Source: Spirochaetota bacterium (GTDB taxonomy: Bacteria > Spirochaetota > Brachyspiria > Brachyspirales > JACRPF01). Taken from it: a DNA stretch of 64,000 nucleotides. Numbering within the stretch: the first letter of the stretch is position 1; each line of letters begins with the position of its first letter. Below, in pieces: positions 28,421-37,401 of the stretch. The DNA is taken from the NCBI GenBank assembly GCA_016214035.1, contig JACRPF010000016.1:62001-126000 (forward strand). Direction: 5' to 3'. Below the pieces are notes generated by a model. It was given only the letters and a program-made list of their open reading frames with translations, was not told where the DNA came from and ran no database searches. Made by a program: the position numbers and the translations under genes.

Positions 28421-29463
28421 TGCATCCTCCCGCCACCTGTTTTACCGCTCGAACCGCGTACGACCAGAGAAACCGGCAGCTGCCGGTTTGCCGGACGGAC
28501 GTCCGGTTCTGCTATTCTGGCCAAAAGCATACGTACCGCTTCCCTGCCGATGTCCTCTTTGGGCACATCGATTGTTGTGAGCTGCGGATATATCAACGAA
28601 GACTCAGGGATATTATCATACCCGACAACGGAAATATCATTCGGCACGGAAAGCCCCGACTCAAGGAATGAATGAACCGCACCGATCGCGGTAAGATCGC
28701 TCGCGCATAGTACTGCGGTAGGCCGCTTGCCCCCTGACAACAGCGCAGAACCTGCAGATCTGCCGATATCGAATCCAAACCCGTCACCGAGACACCATTC
28801 GTCACGCACAGCAAGACCACGCGCATGCATCTCGGCCAGAAATGAGGTGAACCGTGTGTCAGCGCCGGGGCCTTTCTTCACGCCGCCGAGAAATCCGATA
28901 TCGGAATGCCCCAGTGAACTGACATACTCGACAGCCAGTCGCATGCCGCGGGCTTTGTCGGCATTCACGCAGACGTCATGTTCCGTTCCGCCGATACCTA
29001 CGACCGGGGCGAGCGCGGTCAGTTTCTCATAGATATCACGCCGGTCAGATCCGGCAAAACTGATGATACCGTCTATCGCACCGCTGTTGAGCAAAGCATT
29101 GAAAAGCAGCGGCTGCCGCTCCAGTTCTTCACACGATTCCATGAACGCAAGATAATGGCCTTTTGCTTTCAGTTCAGATTCTATCCCGGCAAAAATGCCC
29201 GTGAAGTAAGTACTTTGATATTTGGCGATATCGCCGCGCAATATACAGGCGATGTTCAAACCAGAGTGTCGTCGTCCGATTGACGGTGTTCTGCCGAGCA
29301 CCAATTGCCGTGCTGCCGCGTTCGGCACATATCCCATTTCTCTGATAGCGTTGATAACTTTTTCACGGACCATCTCTTTTACATGCGGTGCATTATTCAC
29401 CACATTGGATACTGTCTTTATTGATACGCCGCATTTCCTGGCGATATCTTTCATTGATTTCAT
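28417..29463 (-). CDS. LacI family transcriptional regulator
   Basis: A 348-residue repressor. The helix-turn-helix MKDIARKCGVSIKTVSNVVN, with hinge NAAARQLVLGR, is at 3-60; the sensor domain follows (IACILRGDIAKYQSTYFTGIF, DGIISFAGSDRRD, SVVGYDNIPESSLIYPQLTTID). It precedes and is coupled to the GH51-like and PHP genes and probably represses them together with itself. Its promoter overlaps a perfect palindrome. AGGA lies seven bases before the ATG. Confidence 0.93.
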   Translation of the reverse strand: MKSMKDIARKCGVSIKTVSNVVNNAPHVKEMVREKVINAIREMGYVPNAAARQLVLGRTPSIGRRHSGLNIACILRGDIAKYQSTYFTGIFAGIESELKAKGHYLAFMESCEELERQPLLFNALLNSGAIDGIISFAGSDRRDIYEKLTALAPVVGIGGTEHDVCVNADKARGMRLAVEYVSSLGHSDIGFLGGVKKGPGADTRFTSFLAEMHARGLAVRDEWCLGDGFGFDIGRSAGSALLSGGKRPTAVLCASDLTAIGAVHSFLESGLSVPNDISVVGYDNIPESSLIYPQLTTIDVPKEDIGREAVRMLLARIAEPDVRPANRQLPVSLVVRGSSGKTGGGRMQ

Positions 29464-29480
29464 AAAAAATTCCTACGTTA

Positions 29481-29496
29481 TTTACAACGTTGTAAA
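29481..29496 (-). promoter_or_regulatory. LacI-type operator (TTTACAACGTTGTAAA)
   Basis: A perfect 16-base palindrome with the central CG step typical of LacI/GalR operators. It overlaps the last bases of the -10 hexamer of the minus-strand lacI promoter, so binding would block that promoter. Autoregulation is the simplest reading. Confidence 0.8.
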
Positions 29497-29523
29497 TATA
29501 TCCATTATTTTAGCATTTGTCAA
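29495..29523 (-). promoter_or_regulatory. Promoter of the minus-strand lacI-GH51-PHP operon
   Basis: On the minus strand TTGACA (29518-29523) and TATATT (29495-29500) have a 17-base spacer, five of six -10 positions and all -35 positions matching consensus. Confidence 0.85.
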
Positions 29524-29580
29524 ATTCAAATCTGCCGATGCATCAAAAATACATGCACACAAACTGATAAAAATTGATGC

Positions 29581-29609
29581 TTGACTTTCAGGATGAATCT
29601 ATATATCTT
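29581..29609 (+). promoter_or_regulatory. Promoter of the plus-strand lacI gene
   Basis: TTGACT at 29581-29586 and TATCTT at 29604-29609 with a 17-base spacer. The next base begins a palindromic operator. Confidence 0.7.
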
Positions 29610-29629
29610 ATAGTAAACCGTTTTACTAT
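29610..29629 (+). promoter_or_regulatory. Second LacI-type operator (ATAGTAAACCGTTTTACTAT)
   Basis: Arms ATAGTAAA and TTTACTAT flank a four-base centre with the CG step. It lies directly after the -10 hexamer and covers the start site. It differs from the 29481 operator, so the two divergent repressors probably recognise separate sites. Confidence 0.75.
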
Positions 29630-29637
29630 GAGGTATT

Positions 29638-30639
29638 ATGACTGGTATTAAAGATATCGCAAAACGCGCCGGTGTTTCACTGGCGGCAGTCAGCAGATTT
29701 CTCAATAAGGATGCGACCCTCAGTCTGAGTGACGCAACCAAAGCGCGTATCACCAAGGCGGTAAAAGACCTCCATTACATCCCGAATCACGCCGCCCGCA
29801 GCCTTAAACGCAGAAAAAGCGACACACTCGGTATCATATTGCGCCACGTCGATCCGTATATCCTCGGACTGCTCGGTAATATTGAACAGAAAGCTGCATC
29901 ACATAATTATACACTACTGTTAGCAGCATCACAGGGTGATGTCCGCAAGGAGACGGAATTCATCGGCCTTATGAAACAACGGCTGTGTGATGCCGCTTTT
30001 GTAGTCAACACATACGAGCCGTCATCTGTCGTACCGATGACTGAATATCGCCGGGCGGTTGCACAGCTTCGCTGCGTGTTCGTCGACTCAAAACCGCCGG
30101 GAGATTCATGGGAATACATTGTAAGCGACAATTATGCTGACTCTCACAAAGCGGTCACCCATTTCATCACAAAAGGAGCGCGTGCGTTCGTCTATGTCGG
30201 TTCATCGCTGCAGCTTGATGTAGTCAATGAACGCAAACGGGGATTCACCGATGCGCTCTCCGGCGCAGGTTTATCCAAGGACATGACATTGCTTGAGGGG
30301 TACGATCGACTTCCCCAGGCGCTTACTGCCGCGAAAGACGGAACGCTCTTTTTCTTTGAATCACTCACCACGTTCAGCACCGCGCTTCCCCATCTTATCC
30401 ATTCGGGACGGGTTATCGGCAGGGACATCTTCGTCAGCGGTTTTGACGCACCGCATATAGAGAACCCGCTGGCGATCATCCCCTCGCTCGGCAAGGCGAT
30501 ACAAAGCCCCATTCCTTATGTGTATCAGGACAAGGAAGCAATCGCCACACATGCGGTTGAAAATCTTGTACGTACACTCGGCAAGAGCGAAAAAATACGG
30601 ATGAAAATAGCATCGCAGTTCATTAATTTCGAATCATAA
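29638..30639 (+). CDS. LacI family transcriptional regulator
   Basis: A 333-residue LacI/GalR regulator with helix-turn-helix IKDIAKRAGVSLAAVSRFLN at 3-22, hinge NHAARSLKRRKS and a sugar-sensing domain (TLGIILRHVDPYILGLLGNIE, VYVGSSLQLDVVNERKRGFTDAL, DIFVSGFDAPHIENPLAIIPS). GAGGT lies before the ATG. It heads a co-oriented set with the dehydrogenase, the epimerase-like gene and the large GH2-like gene, all with short gaps, so it probably controls them and itself through the operator just upstream. Confidence 0.92.
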   Translation: MTGIKDIAKRAGVSLAAVSRFLNKDATLSLSDATKARITKAVKDLHYIPNHAARSLKRRKSDTLGIILRHVDPYILGLLGNIEQKAASHNYTLLLAASQGDVRKETEFIGLMKQRLCDAAFVVNTYEPSSVVPMTEYRRAVAQLRCVFVDSKPPGDSWEYIVSDNYADSHKAVTHFITKGARAFVYVGSSLQLDVVNERKRGFTDALSGAGLSKDMTLLEGYDRLPQALTAAKDGTLFFFESLTTFSTALPHLIHSGRVIGRDIFVSGFDAPHIENPLAIIPSLGKAIQSPIPYVYQDKEAIATHAVENLVRTLGKSEKIRMKIASQFINFES

Positions 30640-30661
30640 AATAATACAACGGAGAACTATC

Positions 30662-31702
30662 ATGGACATCAAGACATGCAAATCGGTCGTCATCGAACGC
30701 CCCCGGCAGGCGAATTTCCGGGAGATAGAACTCGCACCGCGACAGCCGGACAGTATTATCGCCAAAACGGTCTTAAGCGGCATCAGCGCCGGCACCGACA
30801 TGAAAACATGGCGCGGCGAGCAGCATCCCGATAAACTCTTCTACCCGTGCGTCCCCGGCTATGAGAACGTCGGCGTCATCGTTGAGGAAGGATCGTGGGC
30901 GCCGCACCTGAAAAAAGGCGACCGTGTGATGATCAACGAGGTCCGTAAATTCGGCAATGTCTGCTCGGCCTGGGGCGGCAACATGCACTACGCGATCAAG
31001 GACAAAACGAGCGCCGGCGGCAATGACGGCATGGCGAAGATCCCCGACAATGTCACGGACGCTGATGCGGTACTCGCCTATCTCGCGGGCGTTGCGCTCA
31101 AAGGCGTATATAAAGCGCCGATAAAAGACGGCGACCGGGTGCTTGTGGTGGGCGCCGGCATGGTGGGTCTCGGTGCTATTCAGAGTGTGAAGATCATGTT
31201 CCCGAAAGCCACCGTCTGCTGCATCGAACGCCATCCGATGCGCTGCGAGGTCGCGAAACTCTTCGCCGACCATGTCATCCTTGCCGATGGGAATGAAGTG
31301 CAGCAATACAACGACTACACCAACGGCAAACGTGCGGATGTCATCCTCGAATGCAGCGGCAATCCCGCTGTGCCGGGAACGCTCCATAAATTTCTCAAGG
31401 ACGGCGGGTGGTCGCGCGACAGCATTGGCGGACACATACATCTGCAGGGCGATTATCCCGAAAAGCTCATCTTCGACGATTACCACCGCTGGTTCGGCAA
31501 GAACTGCACGATTTCGATGACCTGCGCAATCTACTTCGAGTGTAAAACCACCATACTGCAATGGATGACTGAAGGTAAATTCAAGACAAAAGGCATTCCC
31601 TTCGAAGTATGGCCCGTCGGCAAATGCGCCGAAGCATACGACTACTTCGACAAGAAGAAAGGCGATGTATTCAAAGTACTGTTCGACTGGAGCAATGTAT
31701 GA
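30662..31702 (+). CDS. Medium-chain dehydrogenase/reductase, zinc site altered
   Basis: A 346-residue MDR-family oxidoreductase with a clear Rossmann motif (VLVVGAGMVGLGAIQ, about 158-172) and the catalytic-domain strand PCVPGYENVGVIVEEG. The residue that should be the zinc-binding Cys of ICGTD is replaced: ISAGTD, residues 41-46. The usual GHE is GYE at 66-68. This pattern occurs in BchC-like and other zinc-free members. It probably oxidises or reduces a sugar, polyol or glycoside hydroxyl. The next gene, an epimerase-like TIM barrel, overlaps its stop by four bases (ATGA), so the pair should act in one pathway. Confidence 0.82.
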   Translation: MDIKTCKSVVIERPRQANFREIELAPRQPDSIIAKTVLSGISAGTDMKTWRGEQHPDKLFYPCVPGYENVGVIVEEGSWAPHLKKGDRVMINEVRKFGNVCSAWGGNMHYAIKDKTSAGGNDGMAKIPDNVTDADAVLAYLAGVALKGVYKAPIKDGDRVLVVGAGMVGLGAIQSVKIMFPKATVCCIERHPMRCEVAKLFADHVILADGNEVQQYNDYTNGKRADVILECSGNPAVPGTLHKFLKDGGWSRDSIGGHIHLQGDYPEKLIFDDYHRWFGKNCTISMTCAIYFECKTTILQWMTEGKFKTKGIPFEVWPVGKCAEAYDYFDKKKGDVFKVLFDWSNV

Positions 31703-32529
31703 CACTCGGCAATGCCGCATGGGGCTTCCGCGAAACGCCGCTCGAGCAGCAGCTCACAGTGACGCGTGACATGGGCCTGTCGCTCATAGAGCTTGGCATC
31801 GGCGGCGTGCCGAAAGACCGCATTCAGGTAGGCATCAGCGATGCGGATATCGATGCGGTAAAAAAGTTATTCGCATCAAACAGCATACAGCTGCAGTATG
31901 CGTCTGTCGGCAATGATTTTTCCGGAGCCGATGAAAAGAACAGCTACGCCGGTCTTGAAACGATGAAACAGAAAATCGACATCGCGCACAAGCTCGGCGT
32001 CAAGGGCATACGCATATTCGCCGGCTTCAGTGCGGCGAAGGATGTCACCGGCAAGCGTTGGGACACCATGATAGACTGCCTGAATTCCGCGGCGGCATAT
32101 GCAAAACGAGCAGGCATTTTCCTCGCGATTGAGACTCACGGCGGCGTACGAAAGACGGAACGCGGATTCATCCATTCGCCGAGTGTTACTACCGATATAC
32201 CGTCACTGAAACGCCTCATGAACGAGCTCACCCCCGAACTGGCGTTCAACTATGACCCGGCAAACATATGGGCGGCGAACAGAAAACCGCCTGAGGAAGT
32301 GCTATCCGTCATCTATGACCGAACGAAGTATATCCACCTCAAGGATTATCGCATCGTGGAAGCAGACGTGGTCTGGCCGGTGGGCTGCGGCGAGGGCGTG
32401 CTTGACTGGGACGTGGTGATTAAATCGCTCAACCGGTACACAGGACCGGCGTTCATCGAATATGAACCAACGGAAGACGTTGTTGACGGCTGTCGCCGTT
32501 CGGCCGCATTCCTGAAAAAATATCTGTAA
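31699..32529 (+). CDS. Sugar phosphate isomerase/epimerase-like TIM barrel protein
   Basis: The ATG at 31699 overlaps the preceding stop and yields 276 residues; a frame extension 30 codons upstream lies wholly within the dehydrogenase gene and is rejected. It is an AP-endonuclease-2/xylose-isomerase-like barrel. Metal ligand candidates are Glu in FLAIETHGGV, Asp in LAFNYDPANIW, His in YIHLKDYR and Glu in AFIEYEP. Such proteins isomerise or epimerise sugars, inositols or 3-keto sugars. A pairing with a dehydrogenase fits a route through a keto sugar. Confidence 0.85.
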   Translation: MTLGNAAWGFRETPLEQQLTVTRDMGLSLIELGIGGVPKDRIQVGISDADIDAVKKLFASNSIQLQYASVGNDFSGADEKNSYAGLETMKQKIDIAHKLGVKGIRIFAGFSAAKDVTGKRWDTMIDCLNSAAAYAKRAGIFLAIETHGGVRKTERGFIHSPSVTTDIPSLKRLMNELTPELAFNYDPANIWAANRKPPEEVLSVIYDRTKYIHLKDYRIVEADVVWPVGCGEGVLDWDVVIKSLNRYTGPAFIEYEPTEDVVDGCRRSAAFLKKYL

Positions 32530-32539
32530 GGACCCGGCT

Positions 32540-35500
32540 ATGAAAATACGTATCCTGTCGATTGTTGCGCTTGGTACGTTCCTGCTGGCTGCTGAACCCG
32601 TTACGGTTCCGCCGCTCCCCTCCGGCGCATATCCTGAATGGGATTCTGCAAAGGCATGGCATGCCGATTCCGGTTTTCGCGGCGAAGTCTGCCTGAACGG
32701 GCTCTGGCGCTTCCGCTCGGCTGCCGTTGCTCCGACTGCTCCGGTATTCATCGACGGTTTCGAGGGAGAGACGCCCGCCGGATGGAGTATCGGCATTGCG
32801 TCGGCATACTCGGCAACGCTGGATACGGTCATCAAAAAAAGCGGCCGCGGCGCGATGAAGGCGGTTTTTGACATCCCGCAGCGTCAGAATTTCTATCACA
32901 TAACACGCGATAATGTCGCCGTAAAGCCGTCGACAGCGTATGTACTGTCGGCATGGCTTAAGACCGAGCTTTCGTCAGGTGATATATCACTTGAGATGCA
33001 GGATATGCGAAATAATTTCGGCAAGGAAACGAAGATATATCTTGTGCAGCGCGGCGAAAAATACAAAGGTACCGCGGATTGGAAAAAAATACGGCTTGAA
33101 TTCCGCACACCCGAAGGATGCACCGCCGTAAAGATCATGCTCCGCAATTACGGCGACGGCGAGGCACTCAAAGGCACGGTGTGGTTTGACGATATCACGC
33201 TCGATACCGCCGCACGGCCTTTGACCGATGCCGTATTACCGGCGGACGGCAACTGGGGATTCGCAAAGGTACCGGGGAGCCCCAAAGACAGCGCCTTTGC
33301 AACATACTGGCACGAAAAGGATACGCTCAGGAACAATCAGGGCGCACTCGAGTACGCATGGTATCAGCGCACGTTCATCGTGCCGTCAGAATGGAACGGC
33401 CGGCGTATCTGCGTGTATGCGGAACGTGCCGCCAATTCACTCGGTGTATTCATCGACGGTGTTAAAGCCGGTGACGCCGGTTATTTCGGCGGCCGCATAG
33501 ATGTTACAAGGCTGGTGACACCTGGGAAACAGCATACACTATCCATTCTCACGCGCGCACGAGACGGCGGAGACCTTTCCGAACAGCTCTCAAAAGTGCA
33601 GCCGGGCAATAATGGCATTCCCGGAAATGTCTATCTTGTATCCGCACCGTACGGCCATACACTCGCCCCCTTCCGCATAGAGACAAGCGTGAAAAAGATG
33701 AGCGTATCGGTATTTGCAGCGCTTGCATCGAATGAGACTGCACTGCCGTCAGGGCACACCATCACCTGTGAAATAACACGTGAAGGAAAGACCGTAAAAA
33801 CATTTTCATCACCGATAGATGCGGGAAAAGCCGTCGCGACAGCGCTGTTCCCGGAAGCGGTTCTCTGGGATATCGGCCGCCCGTCACTCTATGCCATGAC
33901 GGTAACACTTCGCAATGACCGCGGCGACGTGATCGACCGCACGCCGCCTGAACGTTTCGGCTTCCGTGAATTCGAGATACGCGGACGATACTGTTATCTC
34001 AACGGCATAAAGATCAACATCCATCCATGTGCGTTCTCGGTACGGTATTCATATCTCACGCGCGACTGCATCGCACGATGGTGTTCAAATGCCGTTGCCG
34101 AGGGAAGGAATTATATCTACCTGGAAACGGTTGACCGGCCGGGAAACACCGAAGGATTGCAGGAGGTACTTAACGTCGCCGATGAGATGGGAATACTCAT
34201 GGCGATAACGCCGACGCAGATCAACACGTTCTGGCAGCGGCTCGAAGAACCGGCGGTCACTTCATGGTTCCGCTCAAAACTCGCTGAACGCGCCGAACGC
34301 GTGTGGAACCATCCCTCGCTGGTGTTGTACCGCATGAACATGAATTTCGACTGTTACGCTCAGGACCAGAATCCGCTCTGCCTCGACGGCGTGCAGAAAC
34401 CGGATACGAACTCGCAGCTTGAGAAAAAATTCGCGGCGGCTGATATATCGGCTGCGATCATGAAATCCATCGATCCTGCGCGCGGCGCGTACCATCATGC
34501 GAGCGGAAACATGGGCGATCTCTATACGCTCAATAATTATCTCTGCTGGCCGGAGGAACAGGACCTCCGGGAATGGCTTTCAATCTGGGCCGCCAGGGGA
34601 ACAAAACCGCTCATGATGGCGGAGTTCGATCTGCCGTATCCGGGTTCGTTCAGTATGAACGACCCGACAAGCTGGTGGATGAACGAACCGCTTATGACCG
34701 AATACGGGGCGATGCTGCTCGGAGAAAAAAGCTATGCGCTTGAAGAGGATGACTTCCGGATCTTCTCAGACCTTGCGTGGAACCGTCAGAAGAATAAATG
34801 GGAAAGCGCCTATGGTTACTATTGCCGCGCTGTTCCGGACATCGCTGATGAGTGTTCATCAAGGTATTACAAGACCACATTTCAGGCATGGCGTACCTGG
34901 GGAATATCCGGCGGCATGAACGGATGGGAATACGCCACCCAGCGTCTTAAAAAACGGAAAACATCGCCGCACTTTTCAAGCATGCGTGAAGGACCGCCAC
35001 CGGTAACACTCCCGACAGACTGGTCAAAATTACAGACACCCGGATACAGCCCCGATATATTTACGTATGACTGCCGCGGCACCGGAGAGATACTCACCTA
35101 CACGTTTCCCGGTCTGCCGTCCGAAGCGGAATATCTTGAGCCGACAAAATGGGGAAAAACCGTATCCAATGTCCTGGCTCCGCTCTATGCGTACATCGCG
35201 GGAAGCGGTAAAGACTGGCCGTCGCAGGACCATGCGTTCTACACCGGAGAATCGGTGAAAAAAAGCGTCGTGCTTATCAACGATCAGCGGACGCCGGCGG
35301 TATTCCGTGTACAGTGGAAAGTAATGCTTGGGAACAAGGAGATTGGTTCAGGAAAAGGTACCGCGACCGTCCCTCCGGCTGAGACAGCTCAAGTACCGAT
35401 CTCATTCATTGTCCCCGCAGTGATTGGCCGCACAGAAGGCACTGTCACCGCTGAGATAATATGCGAAAAAAAGGATATCCCCGTCGATGCATTCGCATTT

Positions 35501-37333
35501 CAGGCATACGCGAAGCACGCCGCACCATCCGTCGATTTCTCAAAATGGGCGCTGTATGATCCGAAAGGAAAAACTGCGGCGGCCTTCAAGCGGAACGGTA
35601 TTACACTACGCTCAGTGAAAGATATTCCCGACGGGCTTGATGTACTCGTTATCGGATGCGAGGCACTTGAAACCAATACGCCGCCGGCATTCCTTAAGAC
35701 GCTTACCGCACGCGCTGCAGGCGGAATGCAGGTTCTTGTTCTGGAGCAGACTGCCGATGCGTTGAACGTCTTATTCCGTTTGCGGACAATACCGCGCGGC
35801 ATGCGCGAGGTGTGCGTACGCGATTCGGCGCATCCGGTAGTGTCTGGACTTTCCAGCACCGACATGGCGAATTGGCGGGGGAACACCACGCTCTCCCCGC
35901 TCGATGGACCGCCGCCGAGTCTTACAACATCGCAGCGATGGGAACGCGTCTGGCGCTGTTCACAGCGCGGTGTTGTTGCATCGATTATCGTGGAAAAGCC
36001 GCATGTCGGGTCTTTTCGACCGATTGTGGACTGCGGATTCGATCTCAGGTACACGGCACTCTGGGAATCATTCGAAGGACGCGGCCGAATGGTATTCTGC
36101 CAGATGGATATCACCGACCGTATCGGCATCGATCCTGCCGCAGACATTCTTACGGCGAATGTAATCCGGAACTGCGCTGCGTGGAAACCGGCACCCGCTG
36201 CAAAAACAGCCCTGATAACTTCAGGTAATACGCTAGCCGACTTCGCGCCCTATCGCATCATCGGAGAACAGAACCCGGTGTCTGCTGCCGGCATGCAATC
36301 GCTGGTACTCGGTCCCGGTTGCGGCGTATGGATTACACAGCACGCAGATGATGTGAAAAAGGTGCTCGCGGACGGAGGTACCGTCATCGCCGCGGGGTTG
36401 TTCGAGAATGACGCATCCGCATTGGCGGCGGCCGGTTCACCCGAGCTGAAGTTCGTAAAAAAAACAGTGTTTACGACACTCCTTTCCGGAAGTATGCCTC
36501 CATCACTGCGCGGCGTCGGACCCGGCGATGTACATTGGCGCGAAAAAAAAGAGGTCATGACGGTTGCCGCATCACCGAAAGGAAGCTGGGTATCCGACAG
36601 CGGAGCATACGCCGAAATACGCACAGGCAGCGGACGCATCGTATGGATACCGGTACTGCCGAATGTCTTCGATGAAAAACGCCGGCCCGACCTTATATTC
36701 ACCAAAGTCAACGCATCACGGGTAATAGCCCTGGCACTTGTGAACGCCGGCATCCCGTGCGCAACCGGTCTCGCCGAGATGATATCGAATGCGCAGTATC
36801 TTGCTGCCGCTGAAATACCGCTTTCAGGTGTATGGCGCATGCGGAAGGACACCGATAAAAAAGCGTCTGAAGCCTGGATGAAGGACGACACCGATGAAAA
36901 GTCTGACACATGGGTGGATATGAAAGTTCCCGGCATGTGGGGCGAGATGTATCCTGACTGGAACGGATATCTCGGCGACGTATGGCACCGTTTCAGGTTT
37001 ACCGCACCTGCTGCGGCTGAGAACTTGCCGCTTGAGTTTTACGCCAAAACCATTGATGACACCGACGAAGTATGGCTTAACGGTGTAAAAATCGGCGCTA
37101 CAACGACGAATACGGCGAAGTGGTGGGAGACAGAACGGCATTACCGCATACCCGCGGGGCTGCTTCGCATCGGCTCAGAGAATATCCTGACGGTACGGAT
37201 AAACAATAATTATCAGGACGCCGGTTTCGTTGGACCGGTGCGGCTGCAGTTTTCCGAACCGACAGCCAGCATCGCGCATTATATTGATGTGAGGAAACCC
37301 CGAGACGACCCATACGCGTATATGCGTTGGTAA
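32540..37333 (+). CDS. Giant GH2-like secreted protein lacking the usual acid/base glutamate
   Basis: A 1597-residue exported protein (signal peptide 1-18). Residues 45-60 and 235-370 form the GH2 sugar-binding jelly roll (CLNGLWRFRS, WYQRTFIVPSEWNGRR), split by an inserted CBM4/9-like sandwich (68-225). An immunoglobulin-like domain (375-480) leads into the barrel (480-720). The barrel keeps NHPSLVLYR, but the next residues are MNMNFD (599-604) where GH2 enzymes have the catalytic Asn-Glu. The nucleophile candidate is Glu695 in MMAEFDLPY. Long C-terminal parts include a flavodoxin-like or ThuA-like segment (about 1010-1190) and a second GH2 jelly roll (about 1440-1575, VWLNGVKIG). It follows the epimerase gene by 10 bases with AAGGA. 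Perhaps a binding or altered-mechanism protein. Confidence 0.72.
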   Translation: MKIRILSIVALGTFLLAAEPVTVPPLPSGAYPEWDSAKAWHADSGFRGEVCLNGLWRFRSAAVAPTAPVFIDGFEGETPAGWSIGIASAYSATLDTVIKKSGRGAMKAVFDIPQRQNFYHITRDNVAVKPSTAYVLSAWLKTELSSGDISLEMQDMRNNFGKETKIYLVQRGEKYKGTADWKKIRLEFRTPEGCTAVKIMLRNYGDGEALKGTVWFDDITLDTAARPLTDAVLPADGNWGFAKVPGSPKDSAFATYWHEKDTLRNNQGALEYAWYQRTFIVPSEWNGRRICVYAERAANSLGVFIDGVKAGDAGYFGGRIDVTRLVTPGKQHTLSILTRARDGGDLSEQLSKVQPGNNGIPGNVYLVSAPYGHTLAPFRIETSVKKMSVSVFAALASNETALPSGHTITCEITREGKTVKTFSSPIDAGKAVATALFPEAVLWDIGRPSLYAMTVTLRNDRGDVIDRTPPERFGFREFEIRGRYCYLNGIKINIHPCAFSVRYSYLTRDCIARWCSNAVAEGRNYIYLETVDRPGNTEGLQEVLNVADEMGILMAITPTQINTFWQRLEEPAVTSWFRSKLAERAERVWNHPSLVLYRMNMNFDCYAQDQNPLCLDGVQKPDTNSQLEKKFAAADISAAIMKSIDPARGAYHHASGNMGDLYTLNNYLCWPEEQDLREWLSIWAARGTKPLMMAEFDLPYPGSFSMNDPTSWWMNEPLMTEYGAMLLGEKSYALEEDDFRIFSDLAWNRQKNKWESAYGYYCRAVPDIADECSSRYYKTTFQAWRTWGISGGMNGWEYATQRLKKRKTSPHFSSMREGPPPVTLPTDWSKLQTPGYSPDIFTYDCRGTGEILTYTFPGLPSEAEYLEPTKWGKTVSNVLAPLYAYIAGSGKDWPSQDHAFYTGESVKKSVVLINDQRTPAVFRVQWKVMLGNKEIGSGKGTATVPPAETAQVPISFIVPAVIGRTEGTVTAEIICEKKDIPVDAFAFQAYAKHAAPSVDFSKWALYDPKGKTAAAFKRNGITLRSVKDIPDGLDVLVIGCEALETNTPPAFLKTLTARAAGGMQVLVLEQTADALNVLFRLRTIPRGMREVCVRDSAHPVVSGLSSTDMANWRGNTTLSPLDGPPPSLTTSQRWERVWRCSQRGVVASIIVEKPHVGSFRPIVDCGFDLRYTALWESFEGRGRMVFCQMDITDRIGIDPAADILTANVIRNCAAWKPAPAAKTALITSGNTLADFAPYRIIGEQNPVSAAGMQSLVLGPGCGVWITQHADDVKKVLADGGTVIAAGLFENDASALAAAGSPELKFVKKTVFTTLLSGSMPPSLRGVGPGDVHWREKKEVMTVAASPKGSWVSDSGAYAEIRTGSGRIVWIPVLPNVFDEKRRPDLIFTKVNASRVIALALVNAGIPCATGLAEMISNAQYLAAAEIPLSGVWRMRKDTDKKASEAWMKDDTDEKSDTWVDMKVPGMWGEMYPDWNGYLGDVWHRFRFTAPAAAENLPLEFYAKTIDDTDEVWLNGVKIGATTTNTAKWWETERHYRIPAGLLRIGSENILTVRINNNYQDAGFVGPVRLQFSEPTASIAHYIDVRKPRDDPYAYMRW

Positions 37334-37367
37334 CCGGCGTTTGCTTGCTTTTCGATGCTGTTGCTGA

Positions 37368-37395
37368 TTGACAATCATCCGGATATTTATATTAT
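37368..37395 (+). promoter_or_regulatory. Promoter for an apparently leaderless radical SAM gene
   Basis: TTGACA at 37368-37373 and TATTAT at 37390-37395 with a 16-base spacer. The -10 ends six bases before the ATG at 37402, the same arrangement as at 24507-24541. Confidence 0.7.
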
Positions 37396-37401
37396 GGATC
37401 T

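Noticed and set aside
30773-31720. Long minus-strand frame (315 residues) opposite the dehydrogenase gene
   Set aside because: Same kind of shadow; the plus strand has an unmistakable MDR Rossmann motif.
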